Below are positions 57,480-64,000 of a stretch of DNA of 64,000 nt, one piece after another. The number at the start of each line of letters is the position of its first letter. Positions within the stretch are counted from its first letter, which is position 1. The DNA is from Budorcas taxicolor. Its lineage: Eukaryota; Chordata; Mammalia; Artiodactyla; Bovidae. Both the position numbers and the translations under genes were made by a program. The notes under the pieces were generated by a model. The model saw only the letters and a list, made by a program, of their open reading frames with translations, searched no databases and was not told where the DNA came from. Location: assembly GCF_023091745.1 (NCBI RefSeq), contig NC_068928.1, positions 12,480,001 to 12,544,000 of the forward strand, in the 5' to 3' direction.

Positions 57480-58080
57480 CTTCTACTTTTCAGTTAAGTT
57501 TCAAATTCTGTTGACTTTTCCTTCTAAATAGTTCCCAAATAGCTCCTCCTTTTTCTCCTCATAGTAGCAGTCCACCTTTTGCTTCCACATTTTGCTTACC
57601 ACAGAACTGGTGAACTACCTGAATTTTATCTGACTGTGTTCTGTTTCCTATCTGCCTGGAGTTCATACCTGAATTGTGTCTGACAGAATCCCTTCCTTAT
57701 TGTGTCAGAACAGAATTTCTATGACTTGGTCAGTAACTGCCTTAGGTTTATCTTTTACTACTCCCAGCCTTGTTCATTTTGTTCTGGTAACTCTGTACAT
57801 CATGCTCTGTATACTTTGAAACAAACAATTATCTCTGCTTGGCATGCCCTTGTCCATTTCGCTTGGGTTGGCCTATAAATTTCCATCCAACCTTCCATCC
57901 AGAAGTCTTATCTTTCTTCTCTAGCATGGGCTAAAGGTACCATTGTGGTACCTTCACTGACCACATAGTACTAAAGAATATTTTTCTCTCCTTGTAGACA
58001 GAGATTGTTCTATTCAGTGAAAGACTTCAGTGCCTAAAATAAAGTAATGGCTCAGTAATTTTTTGTTAGTGGATGTCTAA
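57480..58080 (+). repeat. L2 3' region
   Basis: Diverged: 'gcttggcatgcccttgtcca', 'ttccatccagaagtcttat', then a terminus like 'aatggctcagtaattttttg'. It ends 465 bases before the USP32 exon. Confidence 0.55.
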
Positions 58081-58545
58081 AAATTATAGTCTATTTATAG
58101 GTTACTTTCTTTGTTGAGGATGATACAGTTTAAGCTAAACTTGGGAGCATGGATAAATAGGTGCTCAAAGAGTACAAATAATATAATTTTTATTCCAGAG
58201 GAAATGAGGACATTGCTGCTGAAAAGGTATTAATGTCAGAGCCTAATGCCATTCAGCTTACCTGCTAATTGTTACCTCTTCTTTACTCCTGCCTAGAATT
58301 TGTATGCATAATTTAATGTTCTGCCAATTGAAGACAGTGGGTCAAGAATTTTCATGTTTATTTTTAAGATTAAATTTGAAAATATTAGAATTATAAAAAA
58401 TATCTTTGGATTTATTTTACTTATCTAGGAAGAGAAGTAGTATTTGCTAGATTTTGTTAGAAACTGGGTTGAAAAAAAAGTAAAGATTTTGAGAGACATC
58501 TTTTCTCCTCAGGTTTCTTACCCATCTTCTGTTTCTGAATTGCAG
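58081..58545. other. USP32: Intron 1 end, nothing but splice signals
   Basis: Unassigned AT-rich sequence leading into the polypyrimidine tract. Confidence 0.5.
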
Positions 58546-58679
58546 TTACAGATGTCGAGCTGAAACGACTGAAAGATGCCTTCAAGAGGACTTGTGGACT
58601 CTCGTATTACATGGGCCAGCACTGCTTCATCAGGGAAGTGCTTGGAGATGGAGTGCCTCCAAAAGTTGCCGAGGTAATC
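58501..58679 (+). other. USP32: Splice acceptor and donor of the USP32 exon
   Basis: A pyrimidine-rich tract (58501-58542) precedes the acceptor TTGCAG (58540-58545). A plausible branch point is A58520 in CTTAC, 25 bases upstream of the exon. The donor reads GAG/GTAATC at 58671-58679; it keeps the invariant GT and is otherwise a moderate match to consensus. A second AG sits at 58511-58512 (CTCCTCAG), 33 bases upstream of the used acceptor. Confidence 0.85.
58546..58673 (+). CDS. USP32: USP32 internal coding exon (probably coding exon 2)
   Basis: USP32 is a large ubiquitin-specific cysteine protease (about 1,600 residues in human) with an N-terminal EF-hand region, a C-terminal split USP catalytic domain and a C-terminal prenylation motif. 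It acts on endomembranes of the Golgi and endolysosomal system. What is seen: after the AG at 58544-58545, two bases (TT) complete a split codon. Then 42 codons run without a stop to GAG at 58671-58673, followed by a GT donor. The peptide contains VELKRLKDAFKR, LSYYMGQHCF and REVLGDGVPPKVAE, which I recognise as residues of roughly 20-62 of USP32, just before the EF-hands. A preceding G would give Val, matching the human RRV-TDVEL junction. The acceptor-side intron is phase 1 and the donor-side intron phase 0. The catalytic residues are not in this window. The hominoid USP6 fusion gene has a TBC domain in place of this N-terminus, so USP32 is preferred. No other exon was found within 5 kb downstream. 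Confidence 0.93.
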
Positions 58680-59929
58680 TTCATGCTCTTAAGTTTTCCT
58701 TTGAGATAGTTATCCACCAGTCTGAATTCTTGAGGGTTCTCCTGGTCTTGACCGATTTAATGTTCCCTACAGTTATTTTCTTGCTGAGTAGGTAAATAGG
58801 TCTTGCTTTAGATGTCAATATGGCTGTGTTCTTAGAGGTCAAATGGGAGAACTGCAGGAGTGCAGCTCTGCTTCTGTGTACTTCTGATCTTTAAGAGCCA
58901 CAGATCATAATCATGGGACCATTTATATGATTGGCTTCTTATTCTTATGAACTTTGTCACTCCGACATGTCCTTTTTATGTTGGGAGTGTTTTTATAAAC
59001 TTTAAGTTTTAAAGCTTTCCATATAGTAAGACCTAATTAAATTATTTCTGTAAAATTAAGTTTTGTATATGAAACACTAGCTTATTGAAACTTGTAAAGC
59101 CTTATTTAGAGTCCATGAAAAATTTTTAGGTAGAGATACAGTGAGCTAAGTTGGTATAAATATCCCATTTCTAACATTAAATTCACTGCCTTATACAGTG
59201 AATAAAGTATATGTACAGTTAGGTATATATACAGTTATGTAATATGTCATTTGAAAGGTGAAATGAGAATACAATTAATAAAACAATGAAAATTGTAATA
59301 AGAATTTTAAGCTTAGTGTATTTCATAAACCTTATTTCACTATTCCTATTTAGTGACAGTTGCAATTTCTAACCTGTGCTATGTGCTTTTGAGTTTATGG
59401 TTTATAATATAGAAAGTACACTTATTGCTCTTTTATGTATGTTTTACTCTTTTTCTTGGTGGGGATATATGTTGTATTAATTTTACCGTTTATTCTTGTG
59501 TAGAATTATTATGTACTTTCTTGCTGTCTTTATTTTGGATTTATGACTATTAATTTTTTCCTAATACTATTTATTGGGACCTTTTTTTTCAGTATGAATT
59601 CATCTTCCTGTTTTGTCTTAAATGCTAGTATAATATAAAAATTGGGAATTTAGAATTTTTCATTTTAGGATATAACTAGCAATTTAACGAGTTAATATAA
59701 GTTGCCAATTGGAGGAAGGGATTTAAACTGAATCCATAGTAATTAAAACAACATTCTTCCAAATTCAAATATATACTAACTTAAGCCTTTCTTTTTCTTC
59801 AGCTCCTTCCTTAGGTCAAAATGTCAGATTGTAAATTCGTGGTGCCCAGAACACTTAGGTTAGAATATCTGATTTATTTCTTTGGATCCTGTATAAAGAT
59901 TTACATGTGTCCATCTATATATCTATAAA
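58674..59929. other. Intron sequence after the exon, nothing recognised
   Basis: 1.26 kb of AT-rich sequence with no ruminant retroposon. Confidence 0.5.
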
Positions 59930-61200
59930 TAGAAGTCCATTCAGGTCCTTGTCCAGTTTTTAATTGGGTTGTTTGTCTTTTTAATACTTGAGTTGTTAGA
60001 GTTCTTTATGTATTCTAGATCCCAGGCCCTTATAAGATACATGGTTTGCAAAAATATTCACCCGGCCCATAATTCACTCTCTGATGGGCTTACCCATTCT
60101 TCCTTTCATCCCTTGTTTCGCCTGCAAAACTAAGATCACAAAGATTTACTCTTATGTTTCCCTGTAAGAATTTTAGCTTTTACTTTTAGGTCTCATCTGT
60201 TTTGTGCTAATTTTTGTGTATGGTGCAACGAGTCCAACTTCATTCTTTTGGAAATAGCTTTTTAGTTGTCCTGTTACCAAGTCCAAGCTCCTATTGCTCA
60301 TTGCTTGACAGGTCAGTAAATCAAGAGATGTGTTGTTAGTGCCAGAAATAGAGACTTTTTCAAAAAGCCAGAAGATCAGGAAGATAGATGGTCAACTAGT
60401 ATCCCAGAGAACCATCTTGTACCTGAATTAGAAGTTAGGCTTTTCTAGTGAAAGGGGGGAGAGGGTGTGGCAGGTTGTTGCGAACTTTTTGGTACCTTTG
60501 TTCTTAACAGCTGTCCAGGCAGGTCTGATCACAATGTTCCTAGACCTCCTATGAGATAACAATTATTCTCCATTCTACAACTTTTTATCTCTATATGAGT
60601 GAGCCTTGAGAATGGGCTCTCCTGTATGTTTCAGGCTATAGCATCATTCTTTTACAAAAGGTGCAGAGCCTGCATGGCTAAGCAGAGGCAGCAGAGCACA
60701 GGGGTTAGAGTTAAAGGAATGGATTCAGTATGGAGTCAAGTTTCTTCTTAGGTCAGTTACAGTCGTAGCACTGTTTGTTGAAAAGATTATTCTTTCCCAC
60801 TGAGTTTTCTTATCACTGTTGTTGAAAATCAATTGACCATAAGCATACGGTTTTATTTCTGAATTCTCAATTCTATTCCATTGATTTCTGTCTGTCCTTG
60901 CATCAGTATTGCATTATCTCGATTACGCTAGCTTTGTAGCAAGTTTTTAAATCAGAGAGTGTCATCTCCTCAGCTTTATTCTTTTTCAAGGTGTGTCTGT
61001 TCTGGGTCCCTTGCATTTACATATGAATTTTAGTATCAGCTTTTCAATTTCTGCAAGAGGCTGCTGAGATTTTGATAAGAGTTGCATTGACTCAGAGTAC
61101 AGCCATTTTAACAATATGTTAAATCTTCTGATTCATGAAATTAGAATGCCTTTCTATTGATTTAGATTTTTAATTTTTTTCAGTGATGTTTTATAGTTTT
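59930..61200 (-). repeat. Old L1 ORF2 region, antisense, split by an LTR
   Basis: 'ttgtcttttt'-type L1 antisense patterns: 'gagttctttatgtattctag', 'tgaaaatcaattgaccataa', 'tattccattgatttctgtct', 'gggtcccttgcatttacata'. Interrupted at 60272-60761. Confidence 0.75.
60272..60761 (-). mobile_element. Solo LTR of an endogenous retrovirus
   Basis: About 490 bp bounded by TG...CA (TGTTACCAAG at the left, GTCAGTTACA at the right). It interrupts L1 exactly and is flanked by a 4-bp near-duplication, gtcc (60268-60271) and gtcg (60762-60765). That is the target size typical of class I ERVs. Orientation is inferred from a decayed polyadenylation signal near 60345-60355 on the minus strand. No coding sequence. 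Confidence 0.7.
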
Positions 61201-61204
61201 CAGT

Positions 61205-61440
61205 GTACAAGTCAAATGTCCATCAATAGAACAAAATGTGATATATCTGTATAAAGGAATATTGTTAATAAAAAAGGAGTGAAGTTTTCTGTTACATTCA
61301 TGGATAAACCTCTAAAACATTCAAAGTCAAAGAAGCCAAACACAAAGACCACATAATTTTTTGTTCCATTTGCATGAAATGGCCAGGATAGCCAACTCTA
61401 TAGAAACAGGAAATAGATTAATGGCACTTTCGTTAAAATT
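61205..61440 (+). repeat. Old L1 3' region, sense
   Basis: 'aaatgtccatcaatagaaca', 'catggataaacctctaaaac', 'gaagccaaacacaaagacca', 'gaaacaggaaatagattaat'. It directly abuts the antisense L1 on its left. Confidence 0.8.
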
Positions 61441-62654
61441 TTAGCCGATTTTTTTTCTTACTTTCTTTCATAGTAGTTGCCTCTTTCCCCTGTTGATTTG
61501 GAGGACTCTATCCTTCTTGAAATGTCAAATACAGGTTTCCCTGTTATCTCAGCTCTGATATGCTCAAGAAATGTAAGATGATATAGTTAAACGTTTTTTT
61601 CTTGTTTTTTGGTTAGGAGTGACACTCTTTCAGGCTTTCTACAGCTTCAGTGAAAATGGAACTCCCTGGAGCGTCATTTATATGTGAATATTTTGTAAAT
61701 TTCATTTTACCCAAAACTATTTCAAGAGTCTCTGTCCTTTGGACTATGTGTTAAAAATTATCACTGGCTAGAATAACAAGTAATTGTTTTACAAGAACAG
61801 TCTTAATTTTAAATTGTAAAATCTACAGTGATAGTTTCAAATTTCAGTTTCTTTGCAGCTTACACATTTTTGTGTGTAAATTCTACCACAGTATTAAACA
61901 CAAAAAGAATTTTATAAATGCTTTTAGTGATGATGGTGGTGAGCTTCATTTATTTTATTATTTACTGACCTAGGCCTATTTTAAGTGAGAGGTACTTTAG
62001 CATGTGAGTATTGATTAGTACATATAACACAGTGTAAGTTTTAAAGTACTATAAGTAATCAAGTACTTCTGTCTTTGATCTCTGGTGTTTTTTCATGTAA
62101 CGGGTATCTGTATAGTGTCTCATACAGTAATCTCAAAAGAACGAGTCATCCCTATTAAGCTCAGTTCTGGAACAGTTTCAGCATTTGTATAAAATGAACC
62201 TTTTGCTTATTTCAGGCATCTCTCCAAGGCAGGCAGGTTAATAGATAGATTTCATCAACTTTTGTGTGTATTTGGAAAAAGGAATGAATTTATGAGTATG
62301 TTTCGTCCTTGCAGAGTACGTAGTTATTTGTTAAAGAGGAAATAGTACATTTGAAGTAGAATGGAAGCATAAATCTGGGCAGATAGTTTTGAAATTTGAA
62401 TTTAGATGATAGTGTGTAGGCAGACTCATAGAATGGAAGATCTGTATTCTCTAGTTGCAGGGAAATGAGGGGATTTCTAAACAAAGTGATTAGTTGCAAA
62501 GCTAAGGAAATAATCATTCCACTGTATATAGTCATTGTGAGATCTTTCTTAAAATCCTTTGGAGAGTTTGGGCCTTAAATCTGGGTGAAGAGGGTCACCT
62601 ACTCCTGGTGAGATGTGAAAATAATGATTTGAGTAATAGTCATGTTTTAACACC
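61441..62654. other. Intron sequence, nothing recognised
   Basis: AT-rich, unassigned. Confidence 0.5.
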
Positions 62655-62738
62655 AGTATCACATCCCGGTGATTGAACCTGGGTCTCCCACATTGCAGGC
62701 AGATGCTTTACCGTCTGAGCCACCAGGGAAGCCCCCCT
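62655..62738 (-). repeat. Bov-tA SINE fragment
   Basis: Antisense head only: 'gtgattgaacctgggtctcc', 'gctttaccgtctgagccacc', 'agggaagcccccc'. Confidence 0.9.
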
Positions 62739-63478
62739 TTATAAGAAAAGCCACAGAACCCCTATAAGCTGCCAATTGTGGATGGAGAAAGAACTCTATT
62801 CCCTAATCAGAGCTTTTCTTCACAGTAGTAGTAATAACATAATATCAAGAGCAAGGAAAGATAGTTTTGGAATCTTTGTGCAGAAGGATGCTGAAACCAT
62901 ACTCCTCTTTGAACGTTAAATCTTTTCCAAATTAGAGGAAAATGCACATTTTAAGCAAAAACAATCACAGACCCTGGAGTGTTTTTAGCATAGTGATCAA
63001 CATGTACAAACAAGCAACTGATTAGTAGTATATTTTTCCATTAGTATTGATAAATTTATGCTGAAGTATTCGTATTGCATTTAGATGGCCCTTGGGACTT
63101 GAGACATGCATTTACTAGACAGTCTAGGTTTAGGGGGACTACCCATAGAATACAGGCTTGTGATTTTTGTTTGTTTGTTTTGATGTTAGTTGATCAGTAT
63201 TATTGATTACATTCCTTTATGTTGGATTTACTAGCATCATGGGTCACAACTTTCTTGACAACTCTAGTCATTGACTGTTACCTCTTGATGCTATTGATCA
63301 TTGACTATTATAAAAGACTAAAATAATATATCAACCAGAGAAAAGCAACTAATGTTTTCATTTGTTACATGAAATACTAATCTTGACCTTATGGCTAACA
63401 GGAGAAAACTAAGCAGGATACTGATTTAAAATCTTTCCTTGGAACTAGAATCTGTAAAATATCCACTGTCTTTATCTT
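62739..63478. other. Intron sequence, nothing recognised
   Basis: AT-rich. A local near-repeat of 'gactgttacctcttgatgct' / 'ttgactattat' type occurs near 63270-63310. Confidence 0.5.
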
Positions 63479-63491
63479 AACTGCGTCACTT

Positions 63492-63665
63492 AAAAAAATT
63501 TATTAATTTGGTTGTGTTGGTTGTGCCATGTGGAATCTTCAATCTTTGTTGTAGCATGCAGACTCTTAGTTTTGACACGTGGGATCTAGTTCCTCTCCCA
63601 GGTATTGAACTTGGTCGCTCGCATTGGGAGGTGGAGTCTTAGCCACTGGACCACCAGGGAAGTCC
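63492..63665 (-). repeat. CHR-type SINE
   Basis: Antisense. 13-bp TSD with two mismatches, aactgcgtcactt (63479-63491) and aactgaatcactt (63666-63678). Confidence 0.93.
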
Positions 63666-63678
63666 AACTGAATCACTT

Positions 63679-64000
63679 TTGTTCATAGTGTAATATTCAT
63701 GTTAGTTCTTAAATTTTATTTTATTTTTTAAAAATATTTCTCTCTGTATGACTGGTCCAGAAAGATTCCAAAGGCTATGTTAGATGAAGATAGTGAGAGA
63801 ATATATCATTCCCTTCTTATAAAATTATAGATAGACTTTTTTAAAAAGTACATCATTGTCTTGATGGTTCTTAACTGCCAAGTTTTATCCTAGAGCAATT
63901 TTTTCCTTTGTCTGTAGATACCACTTACTGAACCATGGGGTGCACATTTAGTTGGCAGTTCTATAGTTTGGATGGATTTCTGGTTTCACATCAGACGGTG
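63679..64000. other. Intron sequence, nothing recognised
   Basis: AT-rich, unassigned. Confidence 0.5.

Larger units (their letters stand above)
1..58545 (+). other. USP32: Part of USP32 intron 1 (inferred)
   Basis: If the exon at 58546 is coding exon 2, everything upstream in the window is intron 1. No upstream exon, CpG island or promoter was seen. The interval is filled with nested retroposons itemised below. The inference rests only on exon identity and on absence of other exons. Confidence 0.75.
58674..64000 (+). other. USP32: Start of the following USP32 intron (inferred)
   Basis: No continuation of the USP32 reading frame was recognised between the donor at 58674 and the window end. 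The next exon should lie beyond 64000. This interval has far fewer ruminant SINEs than the upstream intron: one truncated Bov-tA and one CHR. Confidence 0.7.

Noticed and set aside
58674..64000. Next USP32 exon
   Set aside because: I scanned for the expected continuation (an Ile-Tyr-Cys-Ser-Phe-Gly-type start after AG) and found none; it should lie beyond the window.
1..64000. Any prokaryotic-type system (CRISPR, operon, phage, toxin module)
   Set aside because: Composition, repeat families and the spliced exon are mammalian; no such module is present.

Overview
This is a stretch of a ruminant (almost certainly bovid) nuclear genome. Ruminant-specific retroposons dominate it: many 5'-truncated BovB (RTE-type) LINE copies, tRNA-derived Bov-tA and BOV-A2 SINEs, and cetartiodactyl CHR-type SINEs. 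They lie on an older mammalian layer of L1, L2, MIR, MaLR, Tigger and hAT remnants. The sequence is AT-rich and has no prokaryote-like gene packing. The species (cattle, sheep, goat or other) cannot be fixed by eye.

The only coding sequence I can support is one 128-bp exon on the + strand at 58546-58673. It has an AG acceptor, a GT donor and an open frame of 42 whole codons. I recognise the peptide as the N-terminal region of ubiquitin-specific protease 32 (USP32), most likely its second coding exon. On that reading 1-58545 is part of a long first intron and 58674-64000 is the start of the next intron. The first exon and promoter lie outside the window.

Layout. 1-9.7 kb: intron with L2, L1 3' ends, Bov-tA, BOV-A2 and CHR insertions. 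9.8-19.9 kb: a Tigger-type MITE, a 1.6-kb BovB copy, an antisense L1 broken by BovB and CHR insertions, and a BovB 3' end with target duplications. 20-25 kb: a small retrocopied mRNA 3' end, an antisense L1 with SINEs, and an unexplained inverted duplication (21.62 and 23.03 kb). 26-27.8 kb: nothing recognised. 27.8-29.0 kb: an internally deleted Tigger transposon with a nested SINE. 29.2-36.2 kb: four BovB copies, one internally deleted, one inside a MIR, and two in opposite orientation. 36.3-42.3 kb: L2, a MITE, CHR and Bov-tA SINEs, and antisense L1. 42.4-46.2 kb: an antisense MaLR (ERVL-type) remnant carrying at least five later insertions. 46.6-57.4 kb: hAT remnants, more BovB (one with a 5' inversion), and SINEs. 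57.5-64 kb: L2, the USP32 exon, an antisense/sense L1 pair interrupted by a solo LTR, and two SINE pieces.

No RNA gene, CpG island, promoter or intact transposon gene was recognised. All retroposon reading frames seen are truncated or disrupted. Repeat names come from memory of consensus sequences. Repeat edges are good to a few bases where target-site duplications (TSDs) are quoted and to about 10-30 bases elsewhere. Stretches over about 300 bases with nothing recognised are listed as such.
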